A stretch of DNA of 36,306 nt from assembly GCA_003550305.1 (NCBI GenBank), contig QKYT01000393.1, forward strand, positions 73,206 to 109,511, given 5' to 3'. This DNA comes from Glomus cerebriforme. Taxonomy: Eukaryota; Glomeromycota; Glomeromycetes; Glomerales; Glomeraceae. Numbering within the stretch: the stretch's first letter is position 1; the number at the start of each line of letters is the position of its first letter. Under the pieces are notes generated by a model, which saw only the letters and a program-made list of their open reading frames with translations, was not told the DNA's origin and ran no database searches. The translations under genes were made by a program, and so were the position numbers. Shown here in pieces: positions 1 through 10,570 of the stretch.

Positions 1-288
1 TCTAAACCGATTATCCATATTTTCAGGAAAAGTATCAGAATTTTCACGTTTTGTTATCATATCATACCAATTATCTCTTTTAGAATTATCGCGATTATTG
101 ATTTGTTTATTTCGNTTTTCATAGTGAGTTGTTATTTTAAACTGCTGGGATTCACGCTTTTGAAAGCTTTTCAATGAATTATGCTCATTGTCATATAGAA
201 AAAGACGATTATTATTTTCAGGTAATGCTAAAGCTTCAATTACCTTAATGATTATGAGAAGAAGAGTGATAACTAGGAATNCTTTCAT
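1..288 (-). CDS. secreted protein with Lys-Arg sites, 5' part (3' end outside window)
   Basis: Ninety-six codons stay open from an ATG at 286-288 to the window edge, with an in-frame stop just upstream at 307-309 that supports this start. Residues 1-21 form a clear signal peptide: K2, a hydrophobic run at 4-14, and IEALA before a probable cleavage at L22. The rest is hydrophilic and Asn-rich. It carries Lys-Arg pairs at 44-45, 70-71 and 80-81, plus a fourth at 58-59 if the ambiguous codon at 115-117 is Lys (AAN). This spacing releases segments of about 8-12 residues, for example DNWYDMIT at 72-79. Dibasic sites after a signal peptide are what the Golgi protease Kex2 cuts in fungal peptide precursors, so I infer a secreted precursor. 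No family is recognised. The two N bases (115, 281) leave residues 3 and 58 uncertain. A secreted protein with chance dibasic sites remains possible. Confidence 0.72.
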   Translation of the reverse strand, partial: MKXFLVITLLLIIIKVIEALALPENNNRLFLYDNEHNSLKSFQKRESQQFKITTHYEXRNKQINNRDNSKRDNWYDMITKRENSDTFPENMDNRFR

Positions 289-441
289 ATTCGCCAGCGA
301 ATAAATTTATAGGTGTAAAAAAGAAATGGATAATGTGGATAATGGATAAATATGTATGTAATGTACTGTATATTATTTGAAAACTTGTAATATTGAATAT
401 TGGAATTTGGAATGTTGGGATCAAAACTTTCAAGGGCGGGG

Positions 442-449
442 TATTTATA
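442..449 (-). promoter_or_regulatory. TATA-like box for the left-edge secreted gene
   Basis: On the minus strand this reads TATAAATA, about 155 nt upstream of the ATG at 288. It is the best TATA match upstream of the gene and would imply a 5' leader of roughly 120 nt. Confidence 0.4.
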
Positions 450-2731
450 ATAAAAATTGACTCTAAATAATTATAAATACTTCGTTATTAAATTATAATT
501 AATGATGAATGAAAATTTCATTATTTGACAATGATTTCAGTTTCTGACTTCTGATGGTATTAAATGACATATCTATTGATATCATATTTTAATTTTAAAA
601 AGTATATCTAATTAGGAGACAAACGACAAGTACAATAAATTGGAGTATTACTTAATATTTTTAAGACGTTCTTCTTAATAAAATCAAGCGTATTATTTTT
701 TTATTATGAAACAGAGAATGAATTATTAACTGTTAATAAAAGAATGGACATTAATAATAATTACTATTGTGAAAGAAAATTTTTATATTCACAAACAAAC
801 ACTATCGCAAAGTTTATTTTCCTTTTTCTTTCTTTCTTTTTTTTTTTTTGATCGAAAAAATTATTTATAATAAATAGAATTACATCATTAGGCATTTGTG
901 TTAATTAATTTTAAATAGAAAAAAGGTATATACAATCAGAAACAAACAAATGTCAATAAATTACTATGTATATACTGTAACTTATAATGAATAGACAATA
1001 ATTTTACTAGTTTAACAACGATCTCATTATTTTGTAACGTAGTTAAAATATTTTTATATGAGCTATCATTTTATCATGCATATTTATTTGCATTACAGTG
1101 TAATACAATCACATAATCAGGGGTAATCAGATTAATAAACAAAGTTGATCTTTGGGTTTCAAACATTTACAATATTTACCGTATATTTTATAATAAATGA
1201 ATGGTTAATAAATAATATCTAGACAAAATTTTGGTGGGGATAGTGAGGTTGATGACGCTAATTTTTATTATTAGTTCTTTTTATTACGACTCTTAGAAAT
1301 AGACCCTTTAGAACAATTTATATAAGTCCTCCGTTAATTTGGATAACAATCTAAATCGTAACGTAAAAACATCAAATGCTATTGAAATATTTACTTTGAA
1401 AATTTTTCCATTTTATCAGGTTAGCAGTAATGTGAAAATAAAAACATCTCGGTCACCCGTTGAAAGATCATCTTCATGTGTGACTCCAATTTCTCAATTA
1501 ACATTAATATGTTATCTACCAATATATCGTATATGATCAAATTGTTGACTTGTTCTGCAGGGAAATAATTACGTTAGAGAAAGAGTAATAGCAAAATAAC
1601 CTATATTATCGTTTGATTTAAATTAGTAGTTAATTAATAACAAGGATACACATGAAAAAAAAGAAATATTATTATATATACAGTGCATATAAGTCTTTCA
1701 AAAAATTAAAAAATTCTACACTCGATACAAAACATGGAAACACGGCAAATTTTTATATATGACTTCCTTGTATCATGATGAAAAATGTCTATATTACACT
1801 TATCGAATATCAATATTCTTTTAATAATAAAACAAAGAAAAATGACGATTCTTTGAATCCTGATTGACGTTCCATTTATGGTTAATTACGTGCTGCAGAT
1901 AGTTTAAATAAATGAATAAAAAAAATAAGGAAATTTTGCACAACAAAGTCAAAAAATTTTTTAATGTTTATTATTTAAAATTATGTAATGATTATATCTA
2001 CTGTACAAAGACTTTGCGCGATTAATTATTATTTTGTATAATGGCACAGTACATTTTCCCATGTAAGAAAGGTTGGTTCAACATAAACTTTATCTCTGTC
2101 AAATCCAAAAGTGATTTTAATGGTTTTTTGATGTTTTCGTGGGTTGTACTACGTACATTTATTGGTTTAAAAATTTATGTTAGCACAACATAAAAATAAA
2201 TATAAATCTATATAAACTTTAAATATTTGATCTTTCGTGAAATATTCGTCTGAATTTAGAATGAATTTTATCTAAAATTTAAATTCGGATATCGGAAATA
2301 AGTTTACCACAGGTCTAGGTATAATAAATAAATAAACATATATATTATTCAATACATTATCGGGTCCAAGACCAGAGTATAAGTTTGCTCCTAGAAGGAA
2401 AACATAAACTAATAAATTCGCGACTTTAATTGCAAGTGAAAAGCGAGCCATTGTTGTTTCATTACTAAATATTTACTTGTTAAAATTGGGAAGAAAATGA
2501 AAAAAAAATTCTTTTTTGTAATTAAAGTTATAAGTTTGGTTTTATCCACCATGTTCCTATTGGTTACTGTAATAAATCTGAACCAAATGAATATAGAATC
2601 TCAATGGAAACTAAGATAGAATAAGATCAAAACTTATAATTAAAACAAATCTGGCATATCTCCATTTTTCGTGTTGTTACATTCAATTTTGTTCTGAAAT
2701 CCGAAGATAATTTCTTTTTGTCATACGCACA
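450..2731. other. AT-rich intergenic DNA, no gene supported
   Basis: Stops are frequent in all frames, and the open stretch near 1339-1536 has no homology signal. A pyrimidine tract with long T runs lies near 821-850. TACTGTA/TACAGTA heptamers occur at about 973, 1999 and 2565. Confidence 0.6.
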
Positions 2732-2907
2732 GGATTTTTTGATCAGTAATTCTGGCCAGATTTATAATTCCGGCCAGAGTTAAATTGATTGATTTTTCGT
2801 TTAATTTCCTTAATTAGTAGGCACAAAAATTCCTTATTAGGAAATTATTTTGTAACTCTGGACGGAATTATAAATCTAGCCAGAATTACTGTCGATCAAT
2901 AAAATCC
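2732..2907. repeat. foldback (miniature inverted-repeat) element
   Basis: The two ends are inverted copies of each other over about 50 bp. The left arm starts GGATTTTTTGATCAGTAATT. The right arm, reverse-complemented, starts GGATTTTATTGATCGACAGT, and both continue through AATTCTGGC, ATTTATAATTCCG and CCAGAGTTA. The centre also pairs partly (TTTCCTTAATTAGTAGG against TCCTTATTAGGAAAT), so nearly the whole element can fold. There is no coding capacity. A clear target-site duplication was not found. Confidence 0.75.
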
Positions 2908-2925
2908 GACCATAGGAGTAAGTAA

Positions 2926-2990
2926 ACTAGTTAACTCGACTATCAGTTTTCTTATACAGTATAAGAAAGTTAAGAAGGGAGTTTAAAGGA
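2926..2990 (+). repeat. isolated copy of the dispersed ~100-bp repeat unit
   Basis: The order ACTCGACTATC, then CTTATACAGTATAAGAAAGT, then GAAGGGAGTTTAAAGGA matches the 3' half of the repeat unit found doubled at 16638-16865, 18380-18616, 20913-21129 and 23091-23290. This copy lies directly after the foldback element. Confidence 0.65.
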
Positions 2991-3086
2991 TTTCTAGTTT
3001 TTAAAAAAGGAGAAATGTTTGAAGAGTTCTACGTTGAATTTAGCAATTTATTTATTACATTTATTCATGATTTTTATCGATCATAA

Positions 3087-3279
3087 AAATTTTACATTTA
3101 AGATTAAGCGCATGTTTATTTGTCAGCAAATGTTAAATTCTATCAATGTGAATTTTATGCGAGCGATACATATTTGTAAAAAAAAAATAAATAAATAAAT
3201 AAAAGCAATTTAATTATTTATTTGTATTTCGTTACTCCTATTTGTTGCTACAGATCGAGAAATATTTATTTATGAGGAT
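3087..3279 (+). repeat. dispersed repeat, copy 1 (partner at 8291-8439)
   Basis: It shares, in the same order and orientation as 8291-8439, a TTTTACATTT start, ATTAAGC.CATG, TTTGTCAGCA.ATG.TAAATT, ATCAATGTGA, and finally ACAGATCGAGAAATATTTAT. Copy 1 holds extra A/T-rich sequence in the middle. No coding function is seen; the open stretch beginning near 3242 lacks an ATG start and overlaps this repeat. Confidence 0.6.
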
Positions 3280-3718
3280 ACACAATAAACTTAAAATACT
3301 AAATCTATCGATGGTTTACTCGAATTTATTTGTTGCTTTCCTGTATCTGTATCGAAGTAAAATTACTATGCCCCTTTGGAATACATTTCATATTATTATC
3401 TTTTGTAATCAACTTGAACATATTCTCAGCTTCTTGAATAGTGATTCCTGTAACTTCAATATAAGATGCGCTTTTTTGATCTTAAAACTAACACATTTTA
3501 ATAGGAAAATTATTACTAATTTAAGAGAAACCCAAATTTAATAATATTTATATCTTTCATTTGTAAGAATTTCTCCGTGAAAATCAGCTTACAATAATTT
3601 TGTCTAAAAATATTTGGACTTGATTTCCCATAAAGATCTTCGATATTGAAACCAAAACTTATATAAAGGAACAAAAAGTTCATATCTGTAAAGAGGCGGA
3701 TAATTTTTAACTAAATGT

Positions 3719-3820
3719 TTAAGCACCCCTTTTCGAATATAATGCTGGCAAAAGACATCATAATGCCGGCCAAAATTGGAATAATGCAGGCCAGAAGTGT
3801 TTGTTTTCGGGGGTGCTTAA
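3719..3820. mobile_element. TTAA-flanked miniature element with GCACCCC/GGGGTGC ends
   Basis: A short element of about 94 bp is bounded by TTAA at 3719-3722 and 3817-3820, with perfect inverted ends GCACCCC...GGGGTGC. TTAA duplication is the hallmark of piggyBac-type transposition, so a non-autonomous piggyBac-like element is possible. Inside are three related motifs, ATAATGCTGGC, ATAATGCCGGCC and ATAATGCAGGCC. No coding capacity. Confidence 0.6.
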
Positions 3821-4537
3821 TAAACAGCAATATACAGTATTAGATAGCACTATTATTTCTAAAATTTTGTTAGTATCGAAGGGTAAAACAGTTCCATGTT
3901 TCTAGGTGCGATAGAAGTTAAGATGCTTAACGAAACGTTAAATGTCACGGTAACGAAAATATTAAATGCTGAATTTTGATATTCGAATAAACTTCTCAAC
4001 AGTGATCTAACTTAGAAGCACGAAACTACTACCATTCAATTCGTCCTTATGAGGAGCTGCGTTTCATCACTGTTTCATCATTGTTTCATCCCCCTATGAT
4101 TACTGGAGTAAGCAGGATCTGTTTGCCAAGACCGATCTAACCATCTCTAGCCTAATGCAATTAATTACACAGAGATCATACTCAATTTAGCAAATGAATT
4201 TCCTTTATATTCGAACAGGATTAAAAATAGAATTATTGATTTATAAATATAGTATTTCATTCTAAAATATTATATTACCAAGTAATATTTTATTGACAAA
4301 ATGTAAGTTAAAAATAAATTGATTAAATTTTGGCTTTAATATGTAGGTGAAAAAGACATACTGTATCAGCAATATAATCTTTTCCACACAATATGTTTTC
4401 TATTCCAACATATTTTTTCCAAATTCGGTAAATACAAAATTTTTTGATCTAAATACAATAAAGCAAAATTTCATTATTTCTAAAGTTTTTTTTATATAAA
4501 TTTTATAATCAACTTTTCAAGTTGTAGACCGTTTCCT
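3821..4537. other. intergenic DNA with a short tandem repeat
   Basis: No gene is seen. A triplet of about 11-bp units built on GTTTCATC lies at 4061-4091. The rest is AT-rich. Confidence 0.5.
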
Positions 4538-4595
4538 AAAAAAAAAAAAAAAAAAAAAAAATTTTTTTTTTTTTTTTTTTTTTTTCAAAATGAAC

Positions 4596-4626
<31 letters not shown>

Positions 4627-4782
4627 ATTAAAAATGGCTATCTTCGGAATTTTTGTGATAAATTCTAAAAATACCTCCCATTCATTCGACGGAAAAATAT
4701 CAATAAAAAAAATTTTTTTTTTAATTCGTAAAAAAAATTGTTTTTTTTAATTCGTAAAAAAAATTTTTTTTTTTTTTTTTTA
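4538..4782. repeat. A24/T24 palindrome and homopolymer cluster
   Basis: Twenty-four A (4538-4561) are followed directly by twenty-four T (4562-4585), a perfect 48-bp palindrome. A further T28 run lies at 4599-4626. At 4712-4782 a unit made of TTAATTCGT, an A run and a T run is repeated. The cluster lies about 250-490 nt upstream of the glyoxal oxidase start. Such tracts are prone to assembly error. Confidence 0.75.
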
Positions 4783-4945
4783 TTTTCGGAGTAAACTTAA
4801 ATTTTTTGCCATGTTTCCGATTAGACCTTCATTATGTATATTCCTTTTTTGGGGTTTGTGAAATATGCATTGAAACATTTGTAAAAAAAATTCTTTATTA
4901 AAGAAAAAAAAAATAATTAAATATATGGTCATTTTATTTATTCCT

Positions 4946-4955
4946 TATATAAATA
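4946..4955 (+). promoter_or_regulatory. TATA box of the glyoxal oxidase gene
   Basis: TATATAAATA lies 77 nt upstream of the ATG at 5032, a usual distance for a fungal core promoter with a short leader. Confidence 0.55.
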
Positions 4956-5031
4956 AGCAATATTTTGAACAAAAAGTTCATTGGAAATATTTTCAATATT
5001 TTCATTTTTTCACGATATTAATCTTAAAAAG

Positions 5032-6810
5032 ATGAGAATAATAAAATTTATATCAATTTTGGCCCTAGGCATTGGTCTCATTGGTCTTGTATCGGCCTCT
5101 CCTCTTCGTCCTAGACAAGCACAACAAGCACCATTAGGTAAATGGGATATAGTCGGTGACTCTCAGGTTGCCGCTATGCACATAGTTCTCGCTTCCTATA
5201 AAGACATATACATAATTGATAAACTTGAAGTAAATAAGATTAAACAAGCGAATGGAAATCCAGCAATTTCTGCTATATATGATATTGAAACGAATCAAGT
5301 TACTCCCCTCGACCTTACTACAGATACATTCTGTTCCGCAGGTTCATTCTTTGGAAATGGAACTCTCTTTCACGGAGGTGGCGCAGAAAATGGTCTTGGA
5401 TACAATCCAGGTTATCAGACCGCAAGATTTATAACACCAACAGATCCAAATCCTAATTGGATAGAATTACCGGATGGATTGGTCACAGATAGATGGTATC
5501 CAGCTATGGCAACACTTCCAAGTGGAGATGTTCTTATAATGGGAGGAGCGTTAAAAGGGACAGGAAAAAATAATGCTAATTTTAATAATCCAACTTATGA
5601 AATTTGGTCTGCCGGAGGTCCACCACAACCACAACCTGTACAATTCCCCTTTTTAGTAGACACGATGCCATTTAATCTTTATCCATTTGTACATGTTATG
5701 CCAAATTTTGAGAATAAGCAATTAATATTCGTGTTTGCAAATACACAAGGAGTTCTTTTTGATCTTGGAACAAACACCGCAGTTTCAAAAACACCAGTAT
5801 TACCTGGTGGTGTTAGATCATATCCATTAAGTGGTAATTCGATTTTATTACCTCTTAAACCATCATTAAATTATAAACCAACTGTTATGATTTGCGGAGG
5901 TAATACGGTGATGGAAATTACTTCTCCTGCAATTGCATCTTGTGGTAGAATTGATCCAACTGATCCCAACGCTCAATGGGAAATGGATAATTTCGGTGGT
6001 ACCGGACGTGTTATGCCAGATTCTGTTCTTTTACCAGACGCAAAAGTCTTATATGTTAACGGTGCCGGAACGGGTTTCGCTGGATTTCATCGTGGTACAA
6101 AAGACAACCCTCTTTATCTTAACGATAATCCAACCCTTACACCTTTCATTTACGACCCTGAAACCAAAGAATGGAATACTAATCTAGTTCCGTCAACCGT
6201 TCCAAGATTGTATCATTCCGTTGCAACCTTGGTATCAGATGGAAGAGTTTTCGTAACAGGTAGCAATCCACAACCAAATGTGGAAGTTGGTACTAAATTT
6301 CCCACCGAGTAAGTAATTAATTAATTTATTTAATTTATTTTAATTATTTTACAAATTTTACAAATTTACAATTTTTTTTTTTTAATTTTATCTAGATATC
6401 GCGTTGAAATGTTCACACCTCCTTACTTGCAGACAGGATTAGCACGTCCTATAATCAATAGCGTTGCAGGATTTACAACATTAAACACTCAAAGAATTGA
6501 TGTGACATATCAACAATCAGTTGAAGTTAAAATTACAAAAGGACAAACCAATTCATTCATAACAGCTGCTATAATTCATCACGGATTTGTTACACATTCA
6601 CAGAGTTTCTCCCGAAAATATGTTATGCTTAACGTAAAATCTGCACAATTTGATCCTAATGACAATAATAATCTTACATTAAATCTTGAAATGCCACCAA
6701 ACCCATCTATACTTCCTCCTGGTCCAAGTTATCTCTACATTCTTGATAATGGAGTTCCCGCTACTTATTCTGTTGCACTTACACTAGGATTAACTACTAC
6801 AACTACATGA
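5032..6810 (+). CDS. glyoxal oxidase (copper-radical oxidase), secreted
   Basis: There are two exons, 5032-6308 and 6396-6810. The 87-nt intron starts GTAAGT and ends CTAG; the join restores PTEYRVEMFTPPYL, a strongly conserved family stretch. The product is 563 aa, normal for the family. I chose the ATG at 5032 because it starts a signal peptide (MRIIKFISILALGIGLIGLV, then SA/SPLRP). Active-site residues seen: Cys101 (FCSAG) and Tyr156 (RWYP), expected to form the Cys-Tyr cofactor; Tyr394-His395 (RLYHS) and His493 (VTHS) as copper ligands. The N-terminal Kelch-like propeller spans roughly residues 40-430 and the C-terminal DUF1929 domain roughly 440-560 (LPPGPSYLYILDNGVPATYS). The family oxidises aldehydes such as glyoxal and makes H2O2 outside the cell. 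The protein ends in a Thr run with no evident membrane anchor. The gene appears intact. Confidence 0.95.
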
Positions 6811-6954
6811 TAATGAAAATTGGATATTTTACAATATATAAACATTAATTCATTATTACATTATTCATAGATTAAATGAACTGTACACATTAATTTATCA
6901 CTACAAAATTTTTGAAAAGTTTTGTTTTGCATTTTTAGTTAACTTTAAAATTTT

Positions 6955-6960
6955 AATAAA
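6955..6960 (+). terminator. poly(A) signal of the glyoxal oxidase gene
   Basis: AATAAA lies 145 nt after the TGA stop, followed by T-rich sequence. It is the first canonical signal downstream, but AATAAA is common in DNA this AT-rich. Confidence 0.35.
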
Positions 6961-7770
6961 TTAAATTTTAAATTAAATAAATTAAATATATTTTTTTTAT
7001 TGAATTTTTTTCTTTGGAAAAAAATCTTAACTAATTTTATTTTGCGAATCTAAGTAATTTATTTTGTAATACCAATAAAGTCTATCAGTTTAGTCAATTC
7101 AAGAAAACACGTTTCATTAATTCGATCGGTAAAAATGCCAAGACATTCAAAAAAAAAATCAATAGTAGTTAATTGGGTCAGGAATAATTCCTTTTTTGTT
7201 TTTTTTTTTTTACCATTTTAAATTTTTTTTTACCATTTTAAGTTTTTTTTTTTTGTTTGTTTGTTTGACAACGCAAATGCAAATGCACCACCCTGTATGC
7301 ATAATATTTGTCAGAAGTGTCATCGCTCCCGGAGATATCCCGAGTTAGGGCGCTATGATAAAATCTGCAGGATCTGCAGGATCTACCAGAAGTTTCAGAA
7401 GTTATGATAACTGATAACGATAAATACAGTATGTTAATGTGTTAATGTTTCATATATTTATATCATCATTAATATTAATAATTTTGTGTAAAAAAAAAAA
7501 AAAAGATAGTAATAATTGTCGGAGTTAAAAAAAAAAATTAAATTAATTAATTAATTTATGATTATAATTATACATTGGGTTGAAAGTCCCCCCAATCTAA
7601 CATGCATGATGTTTTTGCTCTATGACGTACCTGGAAAGTGGGTTGCCGAAAAAATACCAAAAAAAATAAACAAAATTCCGTCCAATAAACGTATTAATAT
7701 TTATAGTTTAGTCATAAGGAATAATGCGGTGACAAATAGGAATTAAAACTACTAATGCCGATCATCACAA
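6961..7770. other. non-coding DNA downstream of glyoxal oxidase
   Basis: Poly-T/poly-A tracts occur at 7195-7250 and 7490-7505. A GC-richer patch at 7321-7385 includes a doubled GGATCTGCA and a CCCGGAGATATCCCGAG near-hairpin. No gene is supported; the open frame at 7558-7746 has no recognisable features. Confidence 0.5.
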
Positions 7771-7908
7771 TATCCGGTCACAAATGTATCGTTCAGGTGC
7801 TATTTTCTTATACGATGCATATTTGTTTATATATATAGATCGTATAAGAAAGTACAGTACTGTATGTCGTGTCGTACGTATAAGAAGATACATTTGCATA
7901 TCGGTCAC
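7771..7908. repeat. compound inverted repeat, possible foldback element
   Basis: CGGTCACAAATGTATC near the left end is answered by GATACATTTGCATATCGGTCAC at the right. A second nested pair is TTTCTTATACGATGCATA against its imperfect complement in ATCGTATAAGAAA. A TACAGTACTGTA double heptamer lies inside. No coding capacity. Confidence 0.5.
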
Positions 7909-10570
7909 TTACCTGCATATCTGAGCAAAAAGCCTTATCTTTTTAGATCAAAAAAAAAAAAAAAAAATCAAAATCAAAAAATCAAAAACAAAAATAATGG
8001 CAAATTTCTTTATTGACTTTATGATAATTTATATAGTTTACTCAAACTTTATCTTTAGATTATTTGGCGCGAGTACTTGAATATATTAATTCTAGCGAAC
8101 CTAATAATAATTATTATAATATATTGATATAATTAAATTCATAAATTAATTAGTTTTATTTATAATAATAAATTATAGCACAAAAGAAATTGATTTTGAT
8201 TTTAATTCTTTTTTGAATAAATTTTGTAAATAATTATTAGTTTATTACATAGTTTATTAATTAATAATTTATGTTTTTTTAATCGACCTTAAATTTTACA
8301 TTTGTTATAAAATAATTAATAAATTAAGCACATGCTTGTAATGCTTGTTTGTCAGCAGATGCTAAATTTCAATCAATGTGATGAGCAAATATTTGCAATA
8401 TTTATATTTCACAGATCGAGAAATATTTATTTATGTGGAAATCCAGGATACAGATGAATTCAGTGTAATAGGATCATAGGTTTCACAAAAAAGTATCTAT
8501 TATACCGAGTCGAGCTTTCTGATATGGCGAAAAATTTTAATTTACCAGAATTCATAAAATGTGAAATTTATACTTGTCAATTTTGAAATTTTTGACAAAT
8601 AACTTGTTAAATATTGAGATAATACGTCAAAAGTAGAAATTATTGAATAAATCATAATAATTGAAAATAAATTTATTCTACTATTATGAAATTAAGAGAA
8701 TAAAAGACTTTACTGTACCCAACATTCATAATGGAAATATTGTTTTCTTTTAGTTGTGAAAGGAGTAAATTATGTGAAGAAATAAAATGTTTACGACCTG
8801 CTTTCAAGGTTTCGTTAAAATATCAATACTGTAATACAGATTTAATCCTTGATTGGAATTATTAAATCGTTTATATTTAAGTAAGAATTAAAGTTAAAAT
8901 TCAGATTGATAATTTAAAATATTTACGTCGAGAACTAATTAATAAAATAAATTTTCAGAGATTTAAAAAACAAATATCCTACAGTTGATTTTTTGATGAA
9001 TTTCCCTGGCGGATTTTTATTGCTAGAAACTCTTCATGAGGCATAGTATCATATCAACCTAAATCAGTAATTCTAATATAATAATTTAATTTATAATAAT
9101 CGTTATTAAAATTGAATATTTTTTTTTTTTGTAAAATAAAAAAAATGCTTTTCAATATGAGACTGTAACTTATTTTTGCATATAATAATCCATTTAATTA
9201 CTGTATGTTCAACTTCTATATTACATATGATTTGGTAATTTTCCATAATATTCCTAACCCCCGATGAAATAAATAATACTTATTGGTTGACTGGGGGGAC
9301 TTCTTATGAAATTAATATTAGGTAATATATGTCTATATATGAACAAAATTTATTTGCTTTTTAAATTATAATAAAGTTAATAAGCTTTGACATTTTTTTA
9401 ATTAAGTCATTTTATCATTTTGTTTGATTAGTTTACCTTTTTTTTAATGGCATATCAGTCATTTAAAATTGCATGTTTCAAATAATAATATTATTATTAT
9501 TTACTTTTTTCTTTTTTTTTAAATGTTAATAATTTATTAGTCCGGAGCGACTATTAAAGACTAGGATCGGTGACACAAAAAATGTCCGTCTGTCCGCACT
9601 CACGTGATGCGTCGTGATTGGTTGTATTTGTTAGACGTAAAACTCCGTGTTCATGTACAGCTTATAAACTCTATTATTTGTAAAACTAAATAATAAATTT
9701 TTACTATTTTATTTGTTTTATTATAAAAATATACATAAGAAAATTAATAATTATCAAATCCATTATTCGTTATTCACTTCACTAATACTTAAAGTATCAT
9801 GATCATTAATTGTTTAAATTTATTCTGGTTAGATTAGAGTTATATCTTAAAATTATGTTAGGAGGTTAAAGGATTAGGTTTAGAAGGATTAGGATTTAGA
9901 GAGTTAGGGTATTTGCTTCTCATGTGTGGCAGCAAATGTTGATCAAATATTAATCCCTCCGGACTCAACAACGGTTCCTGGAAACGTTCCCTACCTAGTA
10001 CTAAAGACAAATATGTTGTTAGCAAATCTCCTAAAATGGCTTTTTTTCTGACAAAGTTGTTGGTATTTTGAGAAGTTAAATCTAGAATATGGTAGTAGAA
10101 TATTTAACATTAGTTATAATTTTGTGCTAGAATTAAAATTAAATGTTACAGGAATTTTATTATTAATTTTATCACACCTATGTCTTGAAATTTTTATTGG
10201 CTAATTTATTTAATCAATAAATACAGTACATATATGTAATTGATCATTACAATTAGAAATTCTATTTAGCATTTTCATTATCTTAGTCATAAAAAAAATT
10301 GCAATTCAATTAATTTTAAAAAAAAGTAAAAATAAATTCACAATAAAGGTCAAAAAAAGTTAATTATAAACAGAATTTTAAATTGTAATAAGCAGAAATA
10401 AATTCTTGAAAATACAGTAATATTTAAATCAAAAATATATAAAAATAATTCTATGTAATATAACTAAAATGCAAACAAAACTAATTTTTTTCTGTCTTTA
10501 GACTCTTTATTTTGATCTAAATGAAAAAAATTGAATTATTATATTATAAATAAAAATTGTATATATAAAG
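7909..10570. other. long AT-rich intergenic region
   Basis: No gene is seen over 2.6 kb. It holds the dispersed repeat at 8291-8439 and TACTGTA/TACAGTA heptamers at about 8711, 8827, 9199, 10222 and 10413. A GC-richer stretch at 9538-9965 is bordered by AGTCCGGAG and CTCCGGACT in inverted orientation, which may mark another small element. Confidence 0.5.
8291..8439 (+). repeat. dispersed repeat, copy 2 (partner at 3087-3279)
   Basis: Same block order as 3087-3279: TTTTACATTT, ATTAAGCACATG, TTTGTCAGCAGATGCTAAAT, ATCAATGTGA, ACAGATCGAGAAATATTTAT. The spacing differs between the blocks. Confidence 0.6.

Noticed and set aside
245..433. 62-codon minus-strand open frame
   Set aside because: It overlaps the 5' end of the secreted gene in another frame and covers its leader. 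The signal-peptide frame starting at 288 is far better supported.
1339..1536. 65-codon open frame on the plus strand
   Set aside because: No ATG start, recognisable domain or splice context. Such lengths are expected by chance.
3242..3541. 99-codon open frame on the plus strand
   Set aside because: It does not begin with ATG, and its start lies in a dispersed repeat. No domain was seen.
4981..5031. Upstream extension of glyoxal oxidase from a TTG
   Set aside because: The ATG at 5032 starts a proper signal peptide. The extension would place 17 extra residues in front of it.
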